Assembly (NCBI GenBank): GCA_019421005.1
Contig: JAHZGA010000003.1
Coordinates: 1 to 55,324 of the forward strand
DNA from: a bacterium
GTDB lineage: Bacteria; Bacillota_I; Bacilli_A; RF39; UBA660
Reading direction: 5' to 3'
DNA length: 55,324 bases
Every line of letters starts with the position of its first letter. The stretch's first letter is position 1. The translations under genes were made by a program, and so were the position numbers. Shown here piece after piece: positions 42,145 to 50,956 of this stretch. The notes below the pieces were generated by a model. It was not told the origin of the DNA, searched no databases, and saw only the letters and a list, made by a program, of their open reading frames with translations.

Positions 42145-43554
42145 TCAATCAATGATAGTTTCTAAATTTTGTTTATATTCTCTTATATTATTTTTATATT
42201 CCTCTATTTGAGATTTTAATTCTTCGTTTTCTTGTTCTAATTGATCATTTCTTTCTTCTAAATAATCTTCACTATTTTGTTCTTCATATAAATAATTATG
42301 TTTTAATTTATTTAAGTTTTCTTCATTACCATAAACATTTACTTTTATATTTTGTAGTTCACCATAGTTATAAAATTTATTAGATTTTAAATTTTTTAAA
42401 ATTAATTCTAGATATTTTTTATTATTTTTAGAATATCCATTAATACTTACAAAATTATCATATTCATAAATATTACCTTGATAATATTCTTTATAATATT
42501 TTATGTTTACTACAATTACATCATTTAAGTTATTATCAACTATATATTCTGTATGATAAAAATTATTTTCAAAAGATAATTTATCAGTCATTTTTATTTC
42601 TTTTGTTACTTCTTCTATTTTTTCATTAGGAACTTTATTAATATAATTTATTTTAGATATTTCAATCATAAATATTCCAAATGATAAACCAATTCCAACA
42701 AGAGAGATTAAAAAAGTAATTAGAAATTTTTTAGTATTATTTTTCCTATTGAATAGAAAATTAATTATTAATTCTAGTATTAAAATGTTTAATAAAATTA
42801 GAAAGCTTATCATTAAAAATATTCCTAAATAGAATATTCCTTTAAATATTAAAGCAATATTGACTATAAATGATGTACATAATAATAGTAATGAAAATAC
42901 TAAAGGAAGTGAGAAGAAGCAAATCATTATTTTAATACATACCAATACTATTACCCCTAATGTATTAAAAATAGGATGGTTTTTAGTTTCTATTTTTTCG
43001 TTTTTTTCTTCTTTTGATGTTACTTCATAGTTATCTAAATAGGCAATTTTTAAAATATATACAAATATTAAAATATAGAGAATATAGTAACAAATATTTA
43101 CTAATAAATTAAATATTTGAGATATAAATTCAGTTAATTTATCATTTGCTAAAACATTTATAATATTATGTACTGCTGTTTTAATTCCATCAAATGGTAT
43201 TCTAAGGAGAAGTAGCCCTAGGGCAATTAAAAACATAATAAATATACAGTTAACTGTTTGTTTAAATGTAAAAGCTTTAAACATTTCAAAAGTTTTTTTA
43301 ATTAGTTCTAAAGTTGTATCAATTAAGTTTAATTTTTTCTTTTCACTTATATTGATAATTTCATCGTTGGTAAGTTCATCTAGACTACATTTAAATATTT
43401 TTGAAAGAGCAATTAACTTATCCATTTCAGGATATGTTTGACCAGATTCCCATTTAGAAACTGATTGTCTAGTTACATCAAGCATATCGGCAAGTTGTTC
43501 TTGCGACATTTTATTTTCTTTTCTTAAATTTTGGAGTTTTTCATTGAAACTCAT
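42145..43554 (-). CDS. XRE-type regulator with multi-span membrane domain
   Basis: The 469-residue product begins with a Cro/CI-like helix-turn-helix (about 6-60, 'MSQEQLADMLDVTRQSVSKW'). Five or six transmembrane helices (about 95-290), an outside domain and a C-terminal Glu/Asn-rich coiled coil (about 425-465) follow. Such membrane-tethered XRE proteins may sense envelope conditions; no ligand can be named. GAGGTG precedes the ATG. A palindrome upstream suggests autoregulation. The terminator at 43713 separates it from its neighbours. Confidence 0.8.
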   Translation of the reverse strand: MSFNEKLQNLRKENKMSQEQLADMLDVTRQSVSKWESGQTYPEMDKLIALSKIFKCSLDELTNDEIINISEKKKLNLIDTTLELIKKTFEMFKAFTFKQTVNCIFIMFLIALGLLLLRIPFDGIKTAVHNIINVLANDKLTEFISQIFNLLVNICYYILYILIFVYILKIAYLDNYEVTSKEEKNEKIETKNHPIFNTLGVIVLVCIKIMICFFSLPLVFSLLLLCTSFIVNIALIFKGIFYLGIFLMISFLILLNILILELIINFLFNRKNNTKKFLITFLISLVGIGLSFGIFMIEISKINYINKVPNEKIEEVTKEIKMTDKLSFENNFYHTEYIVDNNLNDVIVVNIKYYKEYYQGNIYEYDNFVSINGYSKNNKKYLELILKNLKSNKFYNYGELQNIKVNVYGNEENLNKLKHNYLYEEQNSEDYLEERNDQLEQENEELKSQIEEYKNNIREYKQNLETIID

Positions 43555-43576
43555 AATATCACCTCAAAAACATTTT

Positions 43577-43607
43577 ACTATGTATAGTGGGTTTTAATCT
43601 ACCACTT
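43577..43607 (-). promoter_or_regulatory. Candidate operator of the XRE gene
   Basis: ACTAT-GT-ATAGT (43577-43588) is an inverted repeat beside AGTGG/CCACT arms (43587-43607), 20 bp upstream of the XRE ribosome-binding site. It is a likely self-binding site. Confidence 0.45.
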
Positions 43608-43712
43608 TTTAGTTGTTTTTTGTCAATTTTCGGTTGCATGTTTATTATTTTATCAAATTTTTGAGATAAATTCTATATTACCATTTGCAATATTTAAAAT
43701 TTACTATAAAGC

Positions 43713-43740
43713 AAAAGGAAGAGCAATAACTCTTCCTTTT
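43713..43740. terminator. Strong bidirectional hairpin
   Basis: AAAAGGAAGAG (43713-43723) and CTCTTCCTTTT (43730-43740) form a perfect 11-bp stem with a 6-nt loop. It lies in the 256-bp gap between the 83-residue gene and the XRE gene, and stops transcripts entering from upstream. Confidence 0.85.
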
Positions 43741-43811
43741 GAAATACCTCTACCAAGTGTAAAATACACCTGCAACAATCTAAAGTAATTTAATTATACC
43801 ATTTCTAGTGG

Positions 43812-44063
43812 TTAAGTCAATACTTTTTCACGATTTTCTTTAGATTTATTATTAACAATGTCTTGTCTTTTTATAGGTTTTATATTACTTTTATTTGTTT
43901 CTTTTATCTCTTCAAAAGCGTAATATTTTTTGATTATTTTAATTATCTCATCATTATCTTTTTTAGTAATAGTTCCTGTTTCAGTATTTTTGACACTTCT
44001 TCTTGCTTTTTTAGATTTGTTTTTATCATTACTTAAATGTAATGAATAAGATAATTCTTCCAT
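43812..44063 (-). CDS. Small basic protein of unknown function
   Basis: Starting at 44063 the product is 83 residues, Lys-rich and soluble ('NDKNKSKKARRSVKN', 'KKDNDEIIKIIKKYYAFEEI'). The open frame extends to 44174, but the upstream part overlaps the previous gene and its terminator, so the ATG at 44063 is more likely. The ribosome-binding site is weak (GTGGG). I do not recognise it. Confidence 0.5.
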   Translation of the reverse strand: MEELSYSLHLSNDKNKSKKARRSVKNTETGTITKKDNDEIIKIIKKYYAFEEIKETNKSNIKPIKRQDIVNNKSKENREKVLT

Positions 44064-44093
44064 ATTTTTATTACCCACTTTAAGATGTATAAT

Positions 44094-44115
44094 AAAAAAT
44101 CCTTTAAAAGGATTT
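44094..44115 (-). terminator. Terminator of the coiled-coil protein gene
   Basis: AAATCCTTTTAAAGGATTT is a palindromic hairpin followed by Ts on the minus strand. The stop codon of the upstream gene is in the loop. Confidence 0.75.
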
Positions 44116-45312
44116 CGTTTTTGTTTTAACTGAATTACTAATAAGAACTTGACTTGAAGCGATTTCAGCAACATTGTCTAATGGATTACCACTTAATAAT
44201 CTTTTTATAAATGTTTCTGGCGATTTTATTCTAAATTTTTTACCAAATTGTTCTAAATGATTATGAATTGCAAGTTCAATGTCTAACACATTATCATAAT
44301 TATTTTTTAATTGTTGCAATTCTTTTTTTACTCCTATGCTATTTCTACCAACAGTATATACAATGTTTCCTTTGCTACTTTCTTTATGATTTTTTTCTTT
44401 AGTTTGTTTAAATTCATCAAAACATTTTAATTCAGCATTAGGATTAACTTTTTTTATTGCTTTGATATATATTTCTCTAATTTGATCTAATAACAATTGG
44501 TATTCATTATAAACATTCTTTTGAAGTTCTTTGTTTTTTATAAATGAAATTAATTTATTATTTCTATTATTTTCTAATGATTGTGATGCCATTTCAAATT
44601 GAGTTGTGTCTAAACCATAATTTTTTTTAAAAAATTCTAAAAATTGTTTATCAATAACTTTTTTATTACTACATAAACTTAAAACTCTTTCAATTCTTTT
44701 AATATCTAAAAGTTCACTCATTAACATTAATTCTTTTTGTTTATTTTTATTATTTTTTTTAACATCTTCGATATTATAGTTTTTACCATTTGTTAAATCT
44801 TGTTTGGCATTTTCATATTTTTTTAATAATACTTGATATTGAGCTATCATATCAATAAATTGTTCTAAAGTTTTTTCATCATTTAAGTCTACAATTTCAC
44901 TATATTCAAACATTTTTTTATAGCTATCATAATGTCCACTTCTTTTTAAAAGATCTTCTCTTATATCACATAAGCTATATTGTTCAATTATTTGTAAATC
45001 ATTAGATAATATAAGAACTTCTTTTTGTAAAAGTTCTATTGCTTCTTTTAATTCTTTTATTCTATTAATATCTTCTAAAGATTTTTTTTCAAGTAAATTT
45101 AACCTTTTTAATTCTTCTTCATTATTTTTAAGTTTGTTTTTACAATCTTCTAATTTTATTAATAATTTATAAATATTATCATCATTAATTCTTTTTAAAT
45201 CTTCATCAGTTAAATTTAAATATCTATATAGACTTTCTTCAAAAGAATGTTTTTTTTCTAATTTATCATAAAATAATTTTTGAAATTCAGTTAATTTATT
45301 TTTATCTACCAT
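44104..45312 (-). CDS. Coiled-coil protein of unknown function
   Basis: The 402-residue product is highly charged and mostly helical, with no signal peptide or membrane segment. Heptad-like Leu/Ile patterns run from about 35 to 125 ('LIKLEDCKNKLKNNEEELKR') and in the middle. The C-terminal 80 residues are less helical. I considered a relaxase or Mob protein, but no HxH or catalytic Tyr motif is present. AAAGGAGG precedes the ATG. It has its own promoter and terminator. Confidence 0.65.
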   Translation of the reverse strand: MVDKNKLTEFQKLFYDKLEKKHSFEESLYRYLNLTDEDLKRINDDNIYKLLIKLEDCKNKLKNNEEELKRLNLLEKKSLEDINRIKELKEAIELLQKEVLILSNDLQIIEQYSLCDIREDLLKRSGHYDSYKKMFEYSEIVDLNDEKTLEQFIDMIAQYQVLLKKYENAKQDLTNGKNYNIEDVKKNNKNKQKELMLMSELLDIKRIERVLSLCSNKKVIDKQFLEFFKKNYGLDTTQFEMASQSLENNRNNKLISFIKNKELQKNVYNEYQLLLDQIREIYIKAIKKVNPNAELKCFDEFKQTKEKNHKESSKGNIVYTVGRNSIGVKKELQQLKNNYDNVLDIELAIHNHLEQFGKKFRIKSPETFIKRLLSGNPLDNVAEIASSQVLISNSVKTKTKSF

Positions 45313-45339
45313 TTTTATTCCTCCTTTAGTGGTTCTGAT

Positions 45340-45368
45340 ATAATATCATATTTTTTAATTTTATGCAA
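45340..45368 (-). promoter_or_regulatory. Promoter of the coiled-coil protein gene
   Basis: On the minus strand TTGCAT (45368-45363) and TATTAT (45345-45340) have a 17-bp spacer. Confidence 0.55.
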
Positions 45369-45395
45369 GTTACTAATTTTTAATAACTTTAATTT

Positions 45396-45773
45396 TTAAT
45401 TAAAGGCTAATTCAATAGAAATTTCTTCATCCAAATAAGCAATTATTAAAAATATTATTCCACTTATTAACACTAAAGAAGAACCTATAAAGGCTAAAAA
45501 GGTTAAAATTATTTTTTTATCAGTATCAGTTTCATTTAAATTTTTAAGGTTTTTATAATCACTATTAGCAAAATAATAATATATTATAACTAATATAGAG
45601 AAAATTAAAATTATTGTATTTTGATAGTTTTTTCTTGCTTCTTCATCATCATATAAAATGAATTTTTTTTCTAATTCATTTGCATAAAAACTTAAAATAA
45701 TAATTCCTATATAAATAATCCAAATATAGTTTTCAATTTTTATATCTTTTAATCTATTTAGTTTTTCTTCCAT
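45396..45773 (-). CDS. Small membrane protein of unknown function
   Basis: The 125-residue product has three hydrophobic segments (about 17-33, 50-68, 88-112) with charged linkers. I recognise no family. It lies 30 bp downstream of galU on the same strand and may be in its operon. No clear Shine-Dalgarno sequence is visible. Confidence 0.6.
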   Translation of the reverse strand: MEEKLNRLKDIKIENYIWIIYIGIIILSFYANELEKKFILYDDEEARKNYQNTIILIFSILVIIYYYFANSDYKNLKNLNETDTDKKIILTFLAFIGSSLVLISGIIFLIIAYLDEEISIELAFN

Positions 45774-45803
45774 ATTTAATTTTATTTAAACTATTAAAAA
45801 AAA

Positions 45804-46652
45804 TTAGAATTTATTTTTTAAATATTCTTCTAATTCTTCTTTAATATCATCTCGTTTTAATCCAATTTCTATTATTGCTTTAATGAAGCCTATTTTATTA
45901 CCTATATCATAATATTCTCCATCATATTTACAAGCATAAAAATCTTCATCTTTCATTAATTCTTTAATTGCATCAGTAAGTTGATATTCTTTGTTATTTA
46001 ATTTAATTTTTTCTAGCTTTTCAAAAATAGAACTTTTAAATATATATCTTCCTGAAATTGCTATATTACTTGGAGCAGATGTTATTTCAGGTTTTTCGAT
46101 TATACTTTTTATTTTTTGACCGTTTTCAAATTCAATAATTCCATAACGGTTTACTTCTTCTCTTAATACTTCTTTCGCGCCTATTATGTTACCATCATAT
46201 TTTTCATATAATTCAATCAGTTGTTTTAATACTGGTTTTTTAGCTATTGTTAAGTCATCTCCGTATAAAACAGCAAATGAATTATCTTTTATATAGTTTT
46301 TAGCTAAATAAACTGCATGACCACTTCCTTTTGGTTCTAGTTGTTCTATATAATGAATATTACATAATTGACAAATATTTTTTACTTGATTTAATTCTTT
46401 AATTTTTTGGTAATTTTTTAAATGATTTTCTAATTTTTCATTACGTTCAAAATATTTTTTTATTTCTGGTTTCAAGGGATTAGTTATTAAGTAAACATCT
46501 TTAATTCCACTTTCAATACATTCTTCTATAATGTATTGTAAATTGGGTTTATCAATGATTGGAAATAACTCTTTAGGTATTCCTTTAGTAGCAGGTAAAA
46601 ACCTAGTTCCCATACCAGCACAACAAATAACTGCTTTGGTAATTTTTTTCAT
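45804..46652 (-). CDS. galU: UTP-glucose-1-phosphate uridylyltransferase
   Basis: GalU makes UDP-glucose for wall polymers and glycolipids. The 282-residue product has the nucleotide-binding AVICCAGMGTRFLPATKGIPKE-type N-terminus. YGDDL and IIEKPE segments follow. Its start overlaps the stop of the 51-residue gene (ATGA), so it is translated with that gene, downstream of pcrA. Confidence 0.96.
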   Translation of the reverse strand: MKKITKAVICCAGMGTRFLPATKGIPKELFPIIDKPNLQYIIEECIESGIKDVYLITNPLKPEIKKYFERNEKLENHLKNYQKIKELNQVKNICQLCNIHYIEQLEPKGSGHAVYLAKNYIKDNSFAVLYGDDLTIAKKPVLKQLIELYEKYDGNIIGAKEVLREEVNRYGIIEFENGQKIKSIIEKPEITSAPSNIAISGRYIFKSSIFEKLEKIKLNNKEYQLTDAIKELMKDEDFYACKYDGEYYDIGNKIGFIKAIIEIGLKRDDIKEELEEYLKNKF

Positions 46653-46804
46653 TTTTCTTTACTTAGAGCATCCCATACGACTTTAAAAATAAATACACCA
46701 AATAAAAAACAAGCGAGCCAAAAAATTGGGTTATCATGATATTCAAAAAATAAATCAGATACCTTTCTTCTTAAATGTTCTATTCTATCTATAATTGTTA
46801 ACAT
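46649..46804 (-). CDS. Small single-span membrane protein, 51 residues
   Basis: The product (MLTIIDRIEHLRRKVSDLFF, then a hydrophobic segment about 27-43, ending in SKEK) has one membrane helix. AGGAAGGTG at good spacing precedes the ATG, inside the 3' end of pcrA. Its stop overlaps the galU start by ATGA. The tight packing argues strongly that it is a real gene. Function unknown; an inside-facing basic N-terminus is likely. Confidence 0.75.
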   Translation of the reverse strand: MLTIIDRIEHLRRKVSDLFFEYHDNPIFWLACFLFGVFIFKVVWDALSKEK

Positions 46805-46806
46805 AT

Positions 46807-48894
46807 TTACACCTTCCTATAACTTTTATGACCTTTCATAATTTGTTTTATTCCATGAGGATGTTTAAAGGCAATAGTAAGAATTGATTTATCTACACCG
46901 ACTACTATTCCTTCACCATATTTATCATGTATTACATGGTCACCAACTTTATATTCAATAGTTTTATCAATCATTATTTCTTTTTTAAATTTATTTGTTA
47001 ATAATACTCTATCACTTTCTAGATATTGCGTATCTATTTCTTTGACAAATCTACTTATTGGGTTAAAGTTAGTATTTCCAAATAATATTCTTTGTTTGGC
47101 ACTTACTAGATATAAATTCTTTTTAGCACGTGTTACTCCAACATAACATAGTCTTCTTTCTTCTTCAAGTTCATCATTAGCTTCAAAAGATTTACTACTT
47201 GGAAAAACACCTTCTTCTAGTCCAACAATAAATACATTATCAAATTCTAATCCTTTAGCAGCGTGCAAAGTCATTAAGGTAACAACTTCTTTATTTTGTT
47301 TATGTTCATCAATATCACTTACTAAAGATATTTCCATTAAAAATTCATCTAACATTATTATACCATTGTTTTCTTCAAATGTTTTTGTTATTGATTTAAA
47401 TTCTTCTAAATTTTCTAATCTTACTAAAGATTCAATTGTATTTTCACTTTCTAATTCTTGTCTTAATCCACTTAATTTTAATACAGCTTCTACAATTTCG
47501 GTTAAAGAACTTGTTTCTTTTAATTGAATTAACTCATCAATTAAATTTTTGAATTGTTGTTCTTTTCCCGAAGAAATAACTTCATAAATACTTTTTTTAT
47601 CACGTGTTGCTAAATCTATTAATTTTTCAATTGTTTTTAAACCAATTCCTCTTTTAGGAACATTTATAATTCTTAATAAATTTAAATCATCATCTTGATT
47701 ATAAATAACTTTTAAATAGGCAATTAAATCTTTAATTTCTTTTCTATTATAGAATGAAAACCCACCAATAATTTTATAAGGTATATTTTCTTTTAATAAA
47801 GCTTCTTCTATATTTCTTGATTGAGCATTAGTTCTATATAAAACTGCTATTTCATCTATTTCTTCGCCATTTTTAATTAATTTTTTTATTTCTTTTACTA
47901 CATAAGTAGCTTCATCTTTTTCATCAATAGCTTGATAATGTTTTATTTTAGAACCTACATCACTATCTGTCCAAAGTTTTTTTTCTTTACGACTTTTGTT
48001 ATTAGCAATTATATTATTAGCCGCATTTAATATATTTTGAGTTGAGCGGTAGTTCTTTTCTAATTTTACTACTTTAGTATTAGGATAGTCTTTTTCAAAG
48101 TTTAAAATGTTTTTATAATTGGCACCTCTCCATGAGAAAATGGTTTGATCAGGATCTCCTACTGCACATATATTTTTATTTTTAGCAACTATCATTTTAA
48201 TTAAAATATATTGAGCTTCATTAGTATCTTGATATTCATCAACTAAAACATATTTGTATTTTTGTTGATATTTTTGCAAAATTTTAGGATTATTTTTAAA
48301 TATTTTTATTGGCATTATAAGTAAGTCATCAAAATCAAAAGAATTGTTTATTTTTAGTTTTTGTTGATATTTTTGATATACTTTTAATACTACTTCTTCA
48401 AATTCGCTATTGACGTATTTTTCATAATTATATTCATCTATTAATTCGTTTTTAGCCCCGCTAATTCTACTTTTTATAGCTTTAGGATTATATATTTTAG
48501 GATCTAATCCCAAATCTTTTAGTATTCTTTTTATTAATGTTAATGAGTCATCACTGTCAATAATAGTAAAATTGCTTTTATAGTTTAATAAATCATAGTT
48601 TTCTTTTATTACAATAAGACCAAAGGCATGAAAGGTTGATATTTGCATATTATATGCAATAGGTCCAATAATTTTTACTAATCTATCTTTCATTTCTTTA
48701 GCTGCTTTATTAGTAAATGTTATAGCTAAAATGTTTTCTGGATTAATGTTATTTTCAATTAAATAGGCAATTCTAGTGGTTAAAACTTTGGTTTTACCAC
48801 TTCCTGCCCCAGCTAAAACTAATAGAGCACCATCAATTGTTGTTACAGCTTCTAATTGTTCTTTGTTTAAATTTTCAATGTTAGTCTTTAACAT
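46807..48894 (-). CDS. pcrA: ATP-dependent DNA helicase PcrA (UvrD/Rep family)
   Basis: PcrA is a 3'-5' helicase in repair and plasmid or phage replication. The 695-residue product has the superfamily 1 motifs: VLAGAGSGKTKVL (I), 'ITFTNKAAKEM' (Ia), VDEYQDTNEAQY (II), 'AVGDPDQTIFSWRGA' (III) and 'VTLMTLHAAKGLEFDNVFI' (V). The C-terminal part 'VGDHVIHDKYGEG' is the usual PcrA tail. The frame extends to TTG at 48906. I prefer ATG at 48894. It overlaps the upstream 66-residue gene by 14 nt. Confidence 0.96.
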   Translation of the reverse strand: MLKTNIENLNKEQLEAVTTIDGALLVLAGAGSGKTKVLTTRIAYLIENNINPENILAITFTNKAAKEMKDRLVKIIGPIAYNMQISTFHAFGLIVIKENYDLLNYKSNFTIIDSDDSLTLIKRILKDLGLDPKIYNPKAIKSRISGAKNELIDEYNYEKYVNSEFEEVVLKVYQKYQQKLKINNSFDFDDLLIMPIKIFKNNPKILQKYQQKYKYVLVDEYQDTNEAQYILIKMIVAKNKNICAVGDPDQTIFSWRGANYKNILNFEKDYPNTKVVKLEKNYRSTQNILNAANNIIANNKSRKEKKLWTDSDVGSKIKHYQAIDEKDEATYVVKEIKKLIKNGEEIDEIAVLYRTNAQSRNIEEALLKENIPYKIIGGFSFYNRKEIKDLIAYLKVIYNQDDDLNLLRIINVPKRGIGLKTIEKLIDLATRDKKSIYEVISSGKEQQFKNLIDELIQLKETSSLTEIVEAVLKLSGLRQELESENTIESLVRLENLEEFKSITKTFEENNGIIMLDEFLMEISLVSDIDEHKQNKEVVTLMTLHAAKGLEFDNVFIVGLEEGVFPSSKSFEANDELEEERRLCYVGVTRAKKNLYLVSAKQRILFGNTNFNPISRFVKEIDTQYLESDRVLLTNKFKKEIMIDKTIEYKVGDHVIHDKYGEGIVVGVDKSILTIAFKHPHGIKQIMKGHKSYRKV

Positions 48895-49081
48895 CAATAA
48901 CAACAACCTTACTAGTCTTTTTTTTGGTAAATTTATTTTTTATAAACATAATTAACCATACAATAGCTATAACTATAATTAAAAATACAAAAGCATAAAA
49001 AGATAAAATTAAGAAAATAACTGCAACAGCTATTACAAATATATATATCAAAATTAATTTTAATTTATCTAAATTATTCAT
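48881..49081 (-). CDS. Small membrane protein upstream of pcrA
   Basis: The 66-residue product is almost entirely hydrophobic (about 8-48, probably two helices) with a Lys-rich C-terminus. GGAGGG precedes the ATG, and the 3' end overlaps pcrA by 14 nt, so both share one promoter. Function unknown. Confidence 0.7.
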   Translation of the reverse strand: MNNLDKLKLILIYIFVIAVAVIFLILSFYAFVFLIIVIAIVWLIMFIKNKFTKKKTSKVVVIDVKD

Positions 49082-49103
49082 ATCTTACCCTCCTTTCTAT
49101 ATT

Positions 49104-49132
49104 ATTATACCATGTATAATACTTTATTACAA
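49104..49132 (-). promoter_or_regulatory. Promoter of the 66-residue gene-pcrA-galU operon
   Basis: On the minus strand TTGTAA (49132-49127) and TATAAT (49109-49104) have a 17-bp spacer, directly before the GGAGGG site. Confidence 0.7.
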
Positions 49133-49271
49133 TTGATTATTGTATAAATAAACATTGGTTATTTTTCTTATAATAAGGTAGCATTTCTATCTGAATAATT
49201 ATTTAATATTAAAACATTTATATGTAATTAACATCTTAAGATAAGGTTATTTTTATTACTTCGTATTAGTT

Positions 49272-49387
49272 ATAAAAAAAAAATAGGAATTAATCAATTC
49301 CCATTAAAAATTATAGAAAGTAGGTGATACTTATGATAGAAAAAATATTTCTTTCATATGTATCACTTGTGTTCAATTTACTTGAAC
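49272..49387 (-). ncRNA. Antisense RNA candidate, copy A
   Basis: A minus-strand promoter (TTGAAA 49423-49418, TATGAT 49399-49394, 18-bp spacer) would start a ~115-nt RNA near 49387. Its 5' end forms a GTTCAA/TTGAAC hairpin. It runs antisense across the small ORF at 49333 and its ribosome-binding site. It ends at a perfect GGAATT/AATTCC hairpin followed by TATTTTTTTTTT. Promoter and terminator together support a real small RNA, probably repressing the ORF. Confidence 0.6.
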
Positions 49388-49413
49388 AACTATATCATAC
49401 CATATTTTTTTAG
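49333..49413 (+). CDS. Toxin-like small ORF, copy A (degenerate)
   Basis: The 26-codon ORF begins MIEKIFLSYV and ends in HTIFF. The ribosome-binding site AAGTAGGTGAT matches the ideal AAGGAGGTGAT at 10 of 11. The leader, the site and the first four residues match the ORF at 52030. The rest is less hydrophobic, and no clear promoter was found, so this copy may be decaying. GTGATAC (49324-49330) and GTATCAC near 49360 can fold over the start codon. Confidence 0.4.
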   Translation: MIEKIFLSYVSLVFNLLEQLYHTIFF

Positions 49414-49417
49414 TACA

Positions 49418-49492
49418 TTTCAAGTATTTATTTATATTTAGATTAAAAAATATTCTCTATATGTATATGTTTTTTTATTTTTGTTTTAAAAT
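49418..49492 (+). repeat. Repeat block of the small-RNA array, copy A
   Basis: The block from TTTCAAGTATTTATTTATAT through TCTCTATATGTATATG to the A/T-rich end at 49492 is repeated at 51850-51923 with few differences. It contains the -35 of the antisense promoter. The following 240 bp up to istA hold no recognisable gene or IS21 terminal repeat. Confidence 0.7.
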
Positions 49493-49732
49493 ATAACATT
49501 GGTAATAATAAATCTAAAGATAATTTTAATAAATATTGACTTAAATATATATACAGTAGTTACTGAAATAATTATTAAAAAGTTTGATTTGTTAAGTTTA
49601 ATAAATTGAAAAACAAATAACTTGGTTACAAAAAATATGGCTTTGATAAAAAAGTGGCAAAAAAGCGGCAAAAATTTTTTGAACAACTATCACTCTATTA
49701 TCTTTTCAAAGATAGTAGATAGGAGTGATTTA

Positions 49733-50956
49733 ATGAGAAAAGATGTAAGTAATGAAATTATAAGAATAGGAGGTGATAGTATTAATAAAAGTGAATTGGC
49801 AAGAATCATGGGATGTTCAAGACAAACAATTTATAATCGTGAAGAAAGATTGAAAAATCCCAAACCTAGAAAAAATATTGTTAGATCAAGTAAACTTGAT
49901 CCATATAAGGAAATAATAGATACTAAAGTGGATAAATATCATAGTAAAGCCATGAATGTTTATAAGTTCATAAAAAAGCAAGGTTATACTGGAGGATATG
50001 GGATAGTCAGAAACTATGTTAAATCGCATAAAAATGAGCAAATAAAAAAGGCAACAATAAGATTTGAAACCATACCAGGATTACAAGCACAAGTAGATTG
50101 GAAAGAATCTATGAAATTAGTAAATAAACACGGTGAAGTATATGAAGTAAATATATTTCTCATAATACTAGGTTATTCAAGGTATAAATATATTGAATTA
50201 ACTAGTGATAGAAATCAAAATACACTATTCAAATGTATGGTTGGAGCTTTCGGATATTTTAATGGTTGCCCCAAAGAAATATTATTCGATAATATGAAAA
50301 CTGTTGTAGATAAAGCAAGAACAACTATAACTAATGTCGTATTTAATAAAAGGTTTGAAAGTTTTAGTAATGATGCAGGTTTTACACCTATAGCTTGTAT
50401 TGGATATAGACCTAAAACCAAAGGAAAAGTTGAAACTCTAGCAAGAATAATGGAAAGATTAAGACCTTATAACGAAGAGTTTGAGACTTGGGAAGATTTA
50501 GATGCAATAGTAAAAGAAATAAACGAAGATATAAACAACGAGGTTGTTCAAGGTGTAAATATTATTCCAAATGAAATTTATGAAAAAGAAAAAGAGTATC
50601 TTAATCCTCTACCATTATGGGATAGACTAATTAATTACTATGAGCCAGAAAAAACTTATAAAGTATCTAAAGAGTCTATGATAACATATAAAGGAAAAAA
50701 ATACTCAGTTCTAACGTATCTGATAAGTAAACAAGTTACTGTAACAGAAATTGATTCCAGAATCAATATATATTATAACATTACAGACTTTATTTGCCAA
50801 CATGAGATGAGCAACAAATATTTAAATTATCATGAAAGTGATTTAAAAGAAATAATGAAAAGCGAAGCATATAGAAATAAAACAGATGAAGAAATACAAG
50901 AAATAATAGAATTAAAAAAGAAAGATAAATTGTTAGGAGTGAAAATAGATGAATGA
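49733..50956 (+). CDS. istA: IS21-family transposase IstA
   Basis: IstA is the DDE transposase of IS21 elements. The 407-residue product has an N-terminal helix-turn-helix ('SELARIMGCSRQTIYNREE'). An rve integrase core carries catalytic D in QVDWKES, D in ILFDNMK and E in KGKVETLARI. The frame opens at TTG 49622, but AGGAGTG before MRKDVSN fixes the start at 49733. It overlaps istB by 8 nt. Confidence 0.95.
   Translation: MRKDVSNEIIRIGGDSINKSELARIMGCSRQTIYNREERLKNPKPRKNIVRSSKLDPYKEIIDTKVDKYHSKAMNVYKFIKKQGYTGGYGIVRNYVKSHKNEQIKKATIRFETIPGLQAQVDWKESMKLVNKHGEVYEVNIFLIILGYSRYKYIELTSDRNQNTLFKCMVGAFGYFNGCPKEILFDNMKTVVDKARTTITNVVFNKRFESFSNDAGFTPIACIGYRPKTKGKVETLARIMERLRPYNEEFETWEDLDAIVKEINEDINNEVVQGVNIIPNEIYEKEKEYLNPLPLWDRLINYYEPEKTYKVSKESMITYKGKKYSVLTYLISKQVTVTEIDSRINIYYNITDFICQHEMSNKYLNYHESDLKEIMKSEAYRNKTDEEIQEIIELKKKDKLLGVKIDE

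Noticed and set aside
44104..45312. 402-residue protein as a relaxase for the T4SS
   Set aside because: No HxH metal motif or catalytic Tyr region is visible, and it lies 16 kb from the T4SS with unrelated neighbours.
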